From IMG/VR virus record IMGVR_UViG_3300034106_003220, positions 1 through 28,977 of that record: 28,977 nt of DNA; one strand, 5' to 3'. Source of the DNA: a virus. Below the pieces are notes generated by a model. It ran no database searches and had not been told where the DNA came from. It saw only the letters and a program-made list of their open reading frames with translations. Positions within the stretch are counted from its first letter, which is position 1; each line of letters opens with the position of its first letter. Positions 6,939-14,482 of the stretch are shown here, in pieces. Both the position numbers and the translations under genes were made by a program.

Positions 6939-7244
6939 GGGAGCGAATACGACGCGGACGGGATGAGCGGTCTCAGCCGATGAAAACCGCGTGCATCACG
7001 GTTGCACGTGCTGACACTTGCTGAGCCTTGCTGACACTTGCAACGGGCTCCATCATGCGCCCAGTCCTCTTGCGCTGCAGTCAGTTTCAGCGATTCGCCT
7101 TGCTAGGACTGCTGCGTACAGATCCTCCGAGATTTCGCGAATATCGTATTTCCAGCCCAGTCACCGCAATGGTTTTCGGCGATGGTGCATTTCTGTTCAC
7201 CCTGCGCCCCGCGCCTCGCGCCCACTTCCTGGCAACCTGAAGCC
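6939..7244. other. Intergenic region beside int; candidate attP and control region
   Basis: These 306 bases separate the integrase start from the small + strand gene at 7245 and hold no supported ORF. They contain the tandem repeats at 7001-7044 and the perfect 8-bp palindrome TTCGCGAA (7134-7141). Position next to the integrase makes this the best place for attP. No tRNA-like core was seen. The core site cannot be fixed without the integrated junctions. Confidence 0.45.
7001..7044. repeat. Three tandem 10-bp repeats framed by an inverted repeat
   Basis: CTGACACTTG (7011-7020), CTGAGCCTTG (7021-7030) and CTGACACTTG (7031-7040) are contiguous; the outer two are identical and the middle differs at two positions. 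The block is framed by GTTGCA (7001-7006) and TGCAAC (7039-7044). A 10-bp step, about one helical turn, puts three protein monomers on the same DNA face, as expected for integrase arm sites or excisionase sites. Assignment to a protein is inference. Confidence 0.6.
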
Positions 7245-7430
7245 ATGGCCGATCTCCCTGTTACCGACGTGACCACCCGCCAGGACGGGGGAGTGGCGTG
7301 GCGAATCTGCTCCGGCGGGGTCTGCGTGGTGGAGTCCACGATCCCACGAGCTCAGGCCTGCTTTGAGGCCCTGTGCCGCTCCCGCGGTATCGAGCCCCCG
7401 CCGTGGCCTCAGGCTGGCGGCGCCTCCTGA
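7245..7430 (+). CDS. Hypothetical small protein
   Basis: From ATG 7245 the product has 61 residues, MADLPVTDVTTRQ, with strand-like VAWRICSGGVCVVES and a helical IPRAQACFEALCRSRG before a Pro-rich tail. It is the only + strand gene between int and the late region and converges on the endolysin gene, overlapping its last 22 bases. The frame is open further upstream, but the added residues look like non-coding sequence. No family was recognised. Four cysteines could hint at a metal site. Confidence 0.45.
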   Translation: MADLPVTDVTTRQDGGVAWRICSGGVCVVESTIPRAQACFEALCRSRGIEPPPWPQAGGAS

Positions 7431-8584
7431 TAGACGCTGACCCAGATCCGCCCGAGCAGCAGCAACGGCAGCACGCGATCGCGAATGTCCTCGTTGTGCA
7501 TCCGGATGCAGCCCAGGGTCGGGTGCAGCTCTTGCCGCGGCGCCCAGGCCCCGGGAAAGCCGCAAGCCGTGCCGCCGCCATGGATCATGATCCCATCGCG
7601 CCCGTTGCGGCTTCCGGGGCCCTCCTGGCCCTCCTGGCCCATCAAGTCGAGCGAATACCAGCCGTAGGACTGCCGCTCCTCGCTGAACCGCTCTGAGGGG
7701 TCATCGTCGTAATCGCGGTGGACCTTGCCGACGAGGTAGAGGCCGGGTGGTGTGTCGCTACCGGTGGTGTTCCACTCCGATTCTCCGCCCTGCCCACGGC
7801 ACAGGCATGGCACCTGCCAAACCTTGACGCCATCGTGGGTGTAAGCCGTGATGGTCTGGTTCACGTCGTTGGCGATCAGGTGGTGATCGCCTGGCTTCAG
7901 ATCTGGCCGCTTGCCGGGTCCGACCATGCGTCCCGCCACCGCAGGAGCTGACGCCTGTCCAGCGAACAATGCCCCCTCGGCCCGCCGCCGCCGCCGAAGG
8001 CCGGCTTCCACTGAGCTGCCAGGGTTGACGTAGAGCATCAGGGTCTTGGGTACAGCTGGCCAATCAGCGGCCCGCACCACCGAGGTCAGGGTGTTAAATC
8101 CTTCGCTGCCGAACCACGCCGCACCGCAGTTGTAGCTGAAGCTAACAAGCGCAGCGCGTTGATTCTGGGTCATCCGGCCCCATGTCGGGATCCGCTTGGC
8201 CTGCACCTGCCAGTCACCCGTAAGCCTGGTGATCAGCAGCGAATCAGCTTGAGCCTGGGTGATTCGATCGCCCTGTTTCACCCGTTGACCGTTGGAGTAG
8301 GTGGTGGTGCCCCACCCAATCGTCCACGGTTCTCCACCACTGGCGGGATCGGGGTAGGCCGCCAGCCTGCACCCCTCGAACTCCTGGACGATCTTGAGGC
8401 ATTGAGCCAGCCAACCACCTTGATCAGCTACCGGCGCCTCGGTAGCCGGCGGGTTTGTGCCGTTGAAGGTGACCCAGAACTCATCCCGTTGCTGTGATGT
8501 CAGCAGCTGATCAACGGCGCGAAACGCGGCGAGCTGACGGGGTTGGTTGGTGAATTGAGCTGCTGCTGAAGCAAGATCCGGCAT
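7409..8584 (-). CDS. Endolysin: GH24 lysozyme fused to an L,D-transpeptidase-like (YkuD) domain
   Basis: From ATG 8584 the product has 391 residues. The frame is open to 8776, but that part lies over the holin-like gene. Residues about 60-205 are a T4-type GH24 muramidase: E70 in VQEFEGCRL, D79 in AYPDP and T88 in WTIGWGT fit the E-D-T triad, followed by SYNCGAAWFGS. After a linker, residues about 233-385 match a YkuD domain: IMIHGGG (H335), then PTLGCIRM with the nucleophile C359 and R361. The usual Ser-His before Gly-Cys is Thr-Leu. The lysozyme should cut peptidoglycan glycans at lysis; the second domain could rework or trim the peptide stems. No signal peptide is evident, so a holin would be needed. 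It is last in the lysis cassette. Confidence 0.9.
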   Translation of the reverse strand: MPDLASAAAQFTNQPRQLAAFRAVDQLLTSQQRDEFWVTFNGTNPPATEAPVADQGGWLAQCLKIVQEFEGCRLAAYPDPASGGEPWTIGWGTTTYSNGQRVKQGDRITQAQADSLLITRLTGDWQVQAKRIPTWGRMTQNQRAALVSFSYNCGAAWFGSEGFNTLTSVVRAADWPAVPKTLMLYVNPGSSVEAGLRRRRRAEGALFAGQASAPAVAGRMVGPGKRPDLKPGDHHLIANDVNQTITAYTHDGVKVWQVPCLCRGQGGESEWNTTGSDTPPGLYLVGKVHRDYDDDPSERFSEERQSYGWYSLDLMGQEGQEGPGSRNGRDGIMIHGGGTACGFPGAWAPRQELHPTLGCIRMHNEDIRDRVLPLLLLGRIWVSVYQEAPPA

Positions 8585-8627
8585 GACGGGGAGCACCGTT
8601 GCGGCAGGTTTCCGGCAGCGGACCGGC

Positions 8628-8831
8628 TCAGGGCTCGGCCCCAGGCCCACCAGGGGGGCGGGCGAGCAGGGTCCCGAGGCTGGCAGAAGCTGCCAGGGCG
8701 CCCATTGAAGCTTGCCGCCATTGATCAGTGCATTCTGCCCCGCGTCCGCCGCAAAACAGGGGAGCGCCGAACCCACCTAGCGCGGAGATGACTGCGCAAC
8801 CCACTAAGGCCCTGACGATGGTGTTGCTCAT
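8628..8831 (-). CDS. Putative holin-like membrane protein
   Basis: The 67-residue protein starts at ATG 8831, overlapping the upstream stop as ATGA. It has two modestly hydrophobic segments, about residues 5-27 (IVRALVGCAVISALGG) and about 43-57 (MGALAASASLGTLLA), separated by a short polar loop with two cysteines. Size, two-span topology and place just before the endolysin fit a small holin that forms the membrane lesion. No holin family was recognised by sequence; the second span is short, so this is a contextual call. Confidence 0.5.
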   Translation of the reverse strand: MSNTIVRALVGCAVISALGGFGAPLFCGGRGAECTDQWRQASMGALAASASLGTLLARPPGGPGAEP

Positions 8832-9304
8832 GGCTTGGCGTGGGGCGGTGAGATTGTCTGCTGCGGTGCCGGTTGATTGATCAGCGAGGGTAGCACCGCC
8901 TGACCAAGTGCAATGATTGACGCAGCAATGGCAACGGACAGTGTTAGGTAGAACTGCAGTGTTGATACGCCATTTTTCTTCTCTTTGTCACCACCTATTC
9001 TTTCTGCTTCGCCTTTCTCAAGTGTGGCTACCTTGCTTGACAGCTCTTGAATTAACCTAGCGTTTTCGCCTCTTGTTGTATCATTGATGACTAATGTGCT
9101 TACCTTGCTGGATAGCTCTTGAAACTGTTCAAATGTAACCATCCTGCGTTCAATATCAAGCTGCCTACTCTCCAGCTGATCCACGCGCTGTAGGTACCTT
9201 GTGGCTTCGCGCCGACTGTCCTGTAAGGACAAATGCACGGCCTCCATCAAGCCTTCGAGCTTGGCGAGGCGGTTGTAAAACGGTAAAAGGTCAGATTCTC
9301 TCAT
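8828..9304 (-). CDS. XhlA-like coiled-coil membrane protein of the lysis cassette
   Basis: The 158-residue protein starts at ATG 9304 behind a full Shine-Dalgarno sequence. Residues about 10-100 form a coiled coil with two near-identical heptad blocks, QELSSKVSTL and QELSSKVATL. A hydrophobic span follows at about 120-140 (FYLTLSVAIAASIIALG), and then a short Pro/Gln-rich tail. An N-terminal coil with a C-terminal span is the layout of XhlA-type proteins, which act with holins and endolysins. A spanin-like role is possible but there is no lipobox. The gene is visibly more AT-rich than its neighbours, suggesting a separate origin. Confidence 0.6.
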   Translation of the reverse strand: MRESDLLPFYNRLAKLEGLMEAVHLSLQDSRREATRYLQRVDQLESRQLDIERRMVTFEQFQELSSKVSTLVINDTTRGENARLIQELSSKVATLEKGEAERIGGDKEKKNGVSTLQFYLTLSVAIAASIIALGQAVLPSLINQPAPQQTISPPHAKP

Positions 9305-9307
9305 CCG

Positions 9308-9315
9308 ACCTCCTT
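9308..9315 (-). promoter_or_regulatory. Consensus ribosome binding site
   Basis: The - strand reads AAGGAGGT, a perfect anti-16S match, three bases before ATG 9304 (GGAGG to ATG spacing of 4 bases). Most genes here start by overlap coupling with no such site, so this marks an independently and strongly initiated gene at the head of the lysis cassette. Confidence 0.7.
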
Positions 9316-9340
9316 ATGTTGTTATTGCGACGGCGGCTGG

Positions 9341-10519
9341 TCATGCGCTGACTGCCGCCTGGATTTGAAACCCGGTGGTGTCGACCGTGGCAACATTGGC
9401 CAGCCTACCGGATGCAAACTGACCCAGGGCTGTTACAACGTTGGCCGACGTCAGGACAGCAGTGCCAACGGTATTGTCAACTGCGACTCCTAGGGCGACA
9501 CTGCCCGCAGCAGGAACAGCCATTGTTCCCGTGATCTCTAGGTTGGGTCCGTAGACGGTCCCGCTGCGCGTATTCGCAGCGGCCGGATAGTTGCCGCTGG
9601 GCAGCGCATCCGCTGGGTATAACGATCTAACCGTCGCTCCCGTAGACGTCCAGACCTGATAATACGTCGCAGGCTGAGCGGGCGTAAATCGCCAGCTCAG
9701 GGCCACTACCGGATTTACGTTATTCGATGAAATCAGGAACGGTCCTGATAGCTGGGTATTCTGGCCAATCACGCCAGCATCAACCGCTGGCCGGAATGTA
9801 GACGCCTGCACTATTCCATTGATCCTGACAATTCCAATTGTGCTGTTGTTGACAATGGCTGCGCCAGAGGAGCTGCCGGTTGACCCGGCTGTGATGTTCC
9901 CCGTTGTGATCCATGTTCCCGCAAATGCGGCATTGGCCACCAGCCCGTAAGAAGTAGCACCGCCGCTCGTACTTCCGGTTATGTTGCCGGTGTGGTTTAT
10001 CACCGCCCCAGCTCCCGCCGAAAGGGACACTCCAGATATGTTAAATCCAGAAGCCGCAGAGATCGACCCTGTTATGTTCAGGGTGCCAACAAAGCTGTTG
10101 GCAATGGTCAGGGAAGCAAAGCTTGCCGCTGTGTAGTTGCCAACCAGATTTATGGTTCCATTCCCGGTTATGTTTATCGCCGTAGCCCCAGAGGCTGGGG
10201 CTACGGAATTGGTTGCCGTTAAAGTAGCAGTCTGGCCTACCGTTAGGCTAGTGGTTACGCAACTTGCCGTAGTAACGCCTTGAATGATTCCGCTTGCGTT
10301 GGTGCATGTGAGGTTAGCTCCGTTCGTTAAAACGAAGCTGCCGCCAGCGCTGATGCTGGTTCCCGCAGCATTGCTGATCGCCTGAACTGTCCTGGTATCG
10401 CTGACAGGGATGGTAAACCCATTGGAGAAGGCGACATCCCCGGATCCAGGGACGTTCCCGCCAACCCACGTAGATCCAAGGCCAAAATCCCCGGCCTGAG
10501 TAGCTCTGATGTCAGCCAT
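9341..10519 (-). CDS. Beta-rich tail fibre / spike-like protein
   Basis: From ATG 10519 (MADIRATQAGDFG) the product has 392 residues. The start overlaps the upstream gene by 8 bases. Residues about 10-50 (STWVGGNVPGSGDVAFSNG) open like many phage surface proteins. Residues about 60-230 hold loosely repeated short strands (TGNGTINLVG, VGTLNITGSI, TWITTGNITAG), rich in Gly, Ser, Thr, Asn and Ala, as expected of a parallel beta-helix. The C-terminal third changes character and could be a receptor-binding or trimerisation part. It lies between the collagen-like fibre and the lysis genes. The receptor is unknown. Confidence 0.65.
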   Translation of the reverse strand: MADIRATQAGDFGLGSTWVGGNVPGSGDVAFSNGFTIPVSDTRTVQAISNAAGTSISAGGSFVLTNGANLTCTNASGIIQGVTTASCVTTSLTVGQTATLTATNSVAPASGATAINITGNGTINLVGNYTAASFASLTIANSFVGTLNITGSISAASGFNISGVSLSAGAGAVINHTGNITGSTSGGATSYGLVANAAFAGTWITTGNITAGSTGSSSGAAIVNNSTIGIVRINGIVQASTFRPAVDAGVIGQNTQLSGPFLISSNNVNPVVALSWRFTPAQPATYYQVWTSTGATVRSLYPADALPSGNYPAAANTRSGTVYGPNLEITGTMAVPAAGSVALGVAVDNTVGTAVLTSANVVTALGQFASGRLANVATVDTTGFQIQAAVSA

Positions 10520-10844
10520 TGGTCCCCCCAAGGATGTACTGTTGTCCTGCAGTCTCGATTGCTGACAGAAAAGCGGCTAAGCGTGGATTCGTTTGTGCCT
10601 GCGTCCTGGCATTGCCAAACACCATGGTCATGCGACCCACCTGTGTCTCGATGCCATCCTCATCAGTGACCGTGTAGGGAGTTAGGACATCCACGCCATC
10701 GCCGGTGACTCGATACGGGGTCAAGGTCACCACCAAACCCACCTCCATATCGAGCCCGACTGGGCGTGTGCTCAGCGCTAGCTCAACGCTGAAATACGGG
10801 TATTCAATCCCGTTGTACAGTGGCTGTGGGTTTGGAATAGCCAT
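10512..10844 (-). CDS. Hypothetical fibre-associated phage protein
   Basis: From ATG 10844 (MAIPNPQPLYNG) the product has 110 residues. The frame is open to 10949, but that part would run over the end of the collagen-like gene and looks unnatural. Strand patterns YFSVELALST and MEVGLVVTLTPYRV suggest a beta fold, and the C-terminal half (RLAAFLSAIETAGQQY) is helical. The gene sits two bases after the collagen-like fibre stop and overlaps the next fibre, so it may be an adaptor or chaperone. No family was identified. Confidence 0.6.
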   Translation of the reverse strand: MAIPNPQPLYNGIEYPYFSVELALSTRPVGLDMEVGLVVTLTPYRVTGDGVDVLTPYTVTDEDGIETQVGRMTMVFGNARTQAQTNPRLAAFLSAIETAGQQYILGGTNG

Positions 10845-10846
10845 GA

Positions 10847-12376
10847 TCAGTAGGCGTGGGTCGTGCGGCCTGTCCAGGTGACAGCCGTGATAGTGCTGCT
10901 GCCGGTCTGGACCCCGGCAGCACTGAACTGGGTCCTGGTGATTGACCACACGGCCGCAGCCTCGCTGGAACCAGCCGGGGCCTTGCCGACATAGACCGTG
11001 TTCGCGGTAGACGTGGAGTCGATGCGCACGGCTGTGGAGCTGCCACCGCCAGTACCCGAGGCGCCGGTGTCACCTCGGGGGATTGTGAAATTGAAAACGG
11101 CGGCAGAGCTGGTGCCGCTGTTGGTCACGCTTGCCAGCGATCCAGCTGCTCCAGTGGTGACCGTGCCGATTTCGACGGTGGCTGCGGCTCCAGTCGCCCC
11201 GGTGGCGCCGGTGGCCCCGGTGGTGCCCGCCGCCCCGGTGGCCCCGGTCGGGCCCTGCGGGCCCTGGGCGCCGGCAGTGCCGACCAGGGACGCCAGCCAC
11301 TGCGCCTCAGTGCCGGAGAACCCATTGGCCACAGCCACCTGGTAGGCGCTGCTGCCGGCAGCGCCGGCCGGCCCTGTTGCCCCAACTGGTCCGGCCGGAC
11401 CCTGTGGGCCGGCGGGGCCCTGTGGCCCTGTTGCCCCGGTGTCGCCATTCAAGCCCTGAGGCCCTTGGGGCCCAGTAGCGCCTGTTGCTCCGGTTGGCCC
11501 CGCAGGGCCTGCCGGACCAGTGGGTCCCTGGGCGCCGACCAGGGACGCCAGCCATTGCGTGCGTGTGCCGGTAAACCCCTGAGCAACAGCTACCTCATAG
11601 GCGTCGCTGCCATTCGTTCCGGCGGGGCCAGCAGGGCCAGTTGCTCCTGTGTCGCCCTTGGCCCCAGCTGGTCCTGTCGCTCCAGTTTGGCCAGCAGGGC
11701 CTTGAGGACCAGTGGTCCCGGTCGGGCCAGCAGGGCCTTGCGGGCCCTGGATTGGCCCCAGGTTCACCCACGCAGAACCGCTCCAGACGTGGACATCGCC
11801 TGTGCCTGTGACCTTGTAGGCATCACCGATTGCAGCGCCCTGGATCGTGCTCAGAGCCGCAACCGTTGCGACGGTGCCACGGATCACGAATCCGGTGCCG
11901 TCTGCTCCAGCAGGGCCTGTGGCGCCGGCCGGCCCCTGAGCACCAGCAGGGCCTTGAGCGCCAGCAGGGCCTTGAGCGCCAGCAGGGCCAGCAGGGCCGG
12001 CAGGGCCCTGGGGACCAGTCGCTCCAGTGTCGCCCTTCGCGCCCGCTGTCCCTGCTGCTCCAGCAGGGCCCGCCGCCCCGGTGGCCCCGGTCGGGCCCTG
12101 CGGGCCCTGTGGGCCGGCGGGGCCCTGGGCCCCGGCAGCGCCGATGGTGGTGTCGGTGATCGTCAGGTTGGCGCCGAGCGCCAGATGCCGCAGGCGTCCG
12201 GCTGAGTGGTCCCAGAACACCAACCGATCAGCACCCGCCCCGGGGTCATCGGCTGTCAGCTGCTGCCCCGTCAGCCCCAGCACGTCGGCCACAGTGGCGC
12301 CCAGGCTTACCGAAACACCACCCCCGCCGGTCCCCGGAGGGCCAGGAATGCCAGGGATCAGAACTTCGACGATCAC
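10847..12376 (-). CDS. Collagen-like tail fibre protein
   Basis: The 509-residue protein starts at GTG 12376, overlapping the upstream stop as GTGA. Residues about 80-430 contain long Gly-X-Y runs ([14 protein letters not shown] and similar) that should form trimeric collagen triple helices. They are broken by two copies of a globular insert, [21 protein letters not shown] and [21 protein letters not shown], a repeat common in phage fibres. Another insert near 160-205 contains [18 protein letters not shown]. The last 80 residues are non-collagenous and may be the tip. The coding DNA is repetitive and prone to length changes. Its role is host adsorption. Confidence 0.9.
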   Translation of the reverse strand: MIVEVLIPGIPGPPGTGGGGVSVSLGATVADVLGLTGQQLTADDPGAGADRLVFWDHSAGRLRHLALGANLTITDTTIGAAGAQGPAGPQGPQGPTGATGAAGPAGAAGTAGAKGDTGATGPQGPAGPAGPAGAQGPAGAQGPAGAQGPAGATGPAGADGTGFVIRGTVATVAALSTIQGAAIGDAYKVTGTGDVHVWSGSAWVNLGPIQGPQGPAGPTGTTGPQGPAGQTGATGPAGAKGDTGATGPAGPAGTNGSDAYEVAVAQGFTGTRTQWLASLVGAQGPTGPAGPAGPTGATGATGPQGPQGLNGDTGATGPQGPAGPQGPAGPVGATGPAGAAGSSAYQVAVANGFSGTEAQWLASLVGTAGAQGPQGPTGATGAAGTTGATGATGATGAAATVEIGTVTTGAAGSLASVTNSGTSSAAVFNFTIPRGDTGASGTGGGSSTAVRIDSTSTANTVYVGKAPAGSSEAAAVWSITRTQFSAAGVQTGSSTITAVTWTGRTTHAY

Positions 12377-12735
12377 GGCGCATCCCTCGAAACACGGACT
12401 TCGGCGACGACCGCGCCTTTGATTACGTAGAAACTGTCCCCGACTGGTGGGAATAGGTGCAGATCGTGAATCGCTTTCCCCGCTTTAGTGGGGATCACCA
12501 GCGTCTGCTGAGCCGTCAGCCTGCCGCGCACCTGCCCGTCGAGACGATCAGGCCAATCCACGGCCACCTCTGCATATTTCTTCCGCCGCTTGGGATCCCA
12601 GATCTCCCAGTTCGCGCTGTATCCGGTGAGGGGAACTGGAGGATTGCCCTCCAACTCCTCGCTCTTCAACCTCAGGTGCAGCTCAGCTGGTGCACCTTGC
12701 TCGATCGGGAAAGCGTAGGTTTCTGGGAGCGCCAT
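12373..12735 (-). CDS. Fibre-adaptor / baseplate-like beta-sandwich protein
   Basis: The 120-residue protein begins [20 protein letters not shown]. The order 'intake of a polarised strand, [14 protein letters not shown], then [16 protein letters not shown], then HDLHLF..., then a closing strand EVRVSR' matches a recurrent phage protein, often placed just before a tail fibre, that binds it to the tail. It overlaps the collagen-like fibre start by 4 bases and follows the 61-residue gene after 3 bases. This is a call from pattern and context, with no catalytic motif. Confidence 0.6.
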   Translation of the reverse strand: MALPETYAFPIEQGAPAELHLRLKSEELEGNPPVPLTGYSANWEIWDPKRRKKYAEVAVDWPDRLDGQVRGRLTAQQTLVIPTKAGKAIHDLHLFPPVGDSFYVIKGAVVAEVRVSRDAP

Positions 12736-12738
12736 GCC

Positions 12739-12924
12739 TCAGCTTTCCGGCTCCCAGGCCTCATTAACCTCCGGCGTCGCCGGGTTGTCGCCGCGGAACT
12801 TCCCGCCAGCGGCGCGAGCTCGCTTGGGCTCCTGACCCTGACCCTGCTCCACCCCTGGCGGGTCCTGGCCCATGGCCCGCAGCGTGTCGGCTACGGTCAT
12901 CCCTGGGCAGATCGAAACGTTCAT
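12739..12924 (-). CDS. Hypothetical small phage protein
   Basis: The 61-residue protein (MNVSICPGMTV) has a helical start (TVADTLRAMG), a Gln/Pro/Gly linker and ends GKFRGDNPATPEVNEAWEPE. The closing 'GKF..D.P.TPEVNEAW' recalls small phage structural-region proteins; function is unknown. GAGG lies 7 bases before the ATG. It is separated from the decoration-like gene by a strong hairpin, so its expression may be tuned independently of the head genes. Confidence 0.6.
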   Translation of the reverse strand: MNVSICPGMTVADTLRAMGQDPPGVEQGQGQEPKRARAAGGKFRGDNPATPEVNEAWEPES

Positions 12925-12945
12925 CTCGGTGCCTCAAATGGTGAA

Positions 12946-12963
12946 GGGGCCCTGTTGGGCCCC
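12946..12963 (-). terminator. GC-rich hairpin after the head genes
   Basis: GGGGCCC (12946-12952) and GGGCCCC (12957-12963) form a perfect 7-bp G/C stem with a 4-base loop, 5 bases past the decoration-like gene's stop in the direction of transcription. On the - strand only a weak TTCACCATTT follows, so this may be a leaky terminator or an RNA-protecting stem. On the + strand GGTTTTC follows. Confidence 0.45.
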
Positions 12964-12968
12964 GGTTT

Positions 12969-13451
12969 TCAGCACATCGCCAGCGGCTGAATCATCACGG
13001 TGTTGGTCCCAGCGGGAACCGCCACGCCGTTAGATCCGGTGCCAGCGGTAGCCCGGACAGCCACCACCCGCACGTCGCCGGTGAGGCTGCCAGCGGTAGC
13101 GACAGCCTTGCGGATCTGATCACCGCCGAGGATCACCTCGGTCGCGGGCTGGCCGGCCGTAACGGTGATTGTTGCGATGGGGGCGTAGGTGCTGGCACCC
13201 GTCAGGTCCCCACCCTCGGGAACATGAGCAGCCTCGATGATCCAGCCCCCGGCGGAGTTGCTGGACTGCGGTGAAGCCAAGATGCGAATTGCGTTGTTGG
13301 CTTCGAGGCGGGTGTTCAGCAGCAGGGCTGCACCGGTGCGAGTAGCAGCAGGTCGGCCCTTGGTGCCGCCAGCGACAGCACCCACCAGGACGGTGGATGC
13401 GTCAAGGAGAAACCCCCTGCGATTAGGTAGGCCGGTTGATCTTTGTCCCAT
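12969..13451 (-). CDS. Capsid decoration-like / head structural protein
   Basis: From ATG 13451 (MGQRSTGLPNRR) the product has 160 residues; GGAGG lies 10 bases upstream. Longer starts to 13556 overlap the major capsid gene and are rejected. Residues about 15-150 alternate strands and Gly/Ala turns (ILASPQSSNSAGGWIIEA, APIATITVTAGQPATEVIL) and end in VMIQPLAMC. Its place directly after the capsid gene and its beta-rich makeup suggest a decoration or cement protein. The sequence family was not recognised. Confidence 0.6.
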   Translation of the reverse strand: MGQRSTGLPNRRGFLLDASTVLVGAVAGGTKGRPAATRTGAALLLNTRLEANNAIRILASPQSSNSAGGWIIEAAHVPEGGDLTGASTYAPIATITVTAGQPATEVILGGDQIRKAVATAGSLTGDVRVVAVRATAGTGSNGVAVPAGTNTVMIQPLAMC

Positions 13452-13474
13452 GGTTGAGTGTCCTCCGAGGTGAA

Positions 13475-14398
13475 TTAGGCGATGACAGCCGCGTTGGTGA
13501 CGCCATGCAGCCGCGCCACGGAACGACCGTGGTAGATAGCAAGTCCGGCGTACCACTCCAGGCGGGTGCGGTTGACCGGGGCGTCATCAACCTCGCCAAG
13601 GGGCCTGATGCTGGGGCCAAACTGCTGGCCGACGCGACCTTGGATAGCGGTGGTCAGCAGATCACCGAAGGAGATGCAATAGACACTGGTGGAACTGCCG
13701 GATTCTGTAAACGGCTGAACCTCTTGGTTTTGCCCGTTGACCATCGTACGAACGATCAGGCAATCGTTATACGTGGCAACACGGCGGCCAAACTGATCGC
13801 GGTCGTGCACGATAAATCCGCTCTTTGTGGTGTCGCGGCTGGCAGCGTTGAGGAGTCGGGCAATGGTCCGGTTCATTACCAGGACTTTTTGTTGTCCGCC
13901 AGCCGCATCGCATGCGTCAATCAGCTCGTCGAGCTTCGTCAGCGACAAAGCGCCGCCGGCACTGATGGCCTGGCTTGAGCCAATCGGAACGCGCTTCTTG
14001 AGGCCATCAAACTCGCGAGGATTGAGGGTTTCATCGCCATTGATGAACTTGTCTTCAAAGGCCATCCGCATGGACTGAATGCCCATGGTGACCTGCTTGG
14101 CGATCTCTCCTTCGCCTTGGGTGTTGATGATCGACGTGTCCACGTCAATGTCACCGCCCATCATTTTCCAGGCTTCAAACTGGGGATTGATCACCCCATA
14201 GCCGCTTGGCAGAACTTCGTTGACTCCACGAAATGCGACCGACGGGAGTTCAGCGGTCTGGTTGTACTGGACTCCTCCGTTCTCCACATTTTCAAATGGG
14301 ATGATGCCGAGGAGTTCGCCTTGTGAAAGCTCATTGATGAGAGCACGGCGGAGCGGGTCTACTTCGCTCTTCCGCGCCTCCAGGAAAGTGAGGCCCAT
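13475..14398 (-). CDS. Major capsid protein (HK97-like fold)
   Basis: The 307-residue protein (MGLTFLEARKSEVD) forms the icosahedral shell. Features seen: an N-terminal helix, ELSQGELLGIIPFENVENGG, then PSVAFRGVNEVLPSGYGV, a likely E-loop to A-domain transition, then FINGDETLNPREFDGLKKR, and a C-terminal LEWYAGLAIYHGRSVARL ending in ITNAAVIA-like sequence. These match a well-spread family of roughly 300-residue capsid proteins annotated in siphophages. There is no N-terminal delta domain or protease; a separate scaffold gene lies upstream. A structured RNA candidate ends 12 bases before its ATG. Confidence 0.88.
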   Translation of the reverse strand: MGLTFLEARKSEVDPLRRALINELSQGELLGIIPFENVENGGVQYNQTAELPSVAFRGVNEVLPSGYGVINPQFEAWKMMGGDIDVDTSIINTQGEGEIAKQVTMGIQSMRMAFEDKFINGDETLNPREFDGLKKRVPIGSSQAISAGGALSLTKLDELIDACDAAGGQQKVLVMNRTIARLLNAASRDTTKSGFIVHDRDQFGRRVATYNDCLIVRTMVNGQNQEVQPFTESGSSTSVYCISFGDLLTTAIQGRVGQQFGPSIRPLGEVDDAPVNRTRLEWYAGLAIYHGRSVARLHGVTNAAVIA

Positions 14399-14409
14399 GA
14401 ATACCGGGT

Positions 14410-14473
14410 GCAGGTTGGATGAACGGCGTCACGCCGGGGCGTGGGGCATCCCGCCTCCACGCCCTCAACCTGC
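14410..14473 (-). promoter_or_regulatory. Candidate three-way RNA junction before the capsid start
   Basis: Three nested stems fit in 64 bases: P1 14410-14417 with 14466-14473 (GCAGGTTG/CAACCTGC, 8 bp), P2 14424-14428 with 14432-14436 (5 bp, 3-base loop), and P3 14437-14444 with 14457-14464 (GGGCGTGG/CCACGCCC, 8 bp). P2 and P3 abut and could stack. The element fills the gap between scaffold and capsid genes and may set capsid translation. GC-rich DNA makes chance pairing possible. Confidence 0.45.
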
Positions 14474-14482
14474 CCAGCGCCT

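Noticed and set aside
7028-7240. 70-aa and 84-aa + strand ORFs in the int-flanking gap
   Set aside because: They have no coupling or motif and cover the repeats and the likely attP.
6939-7244. A tRNA or tRNA-end attachment core next to int
   Set aside because: No acceptor/T-arm pattern or CCA-ended cloverleaf could be made out by eye.
8585-8776. Longer N-terminus of the endolysin
   Set aside because: It overlaps the holin-like gene, begins with GTG and has no domain-like sequence; the ATG at 8584 fits the gene order better.
10900-12150. CRISPR-like repetitiveness
   Set aside because: The repeats are in-frame collagen codons without spacers of unique sequence.
11465-12205. Long + strand ORFs opposite the collagen-like fibre
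   Set aside because: They are low-complexity translations of the Gly-X-Y repeat DNA read backwards.
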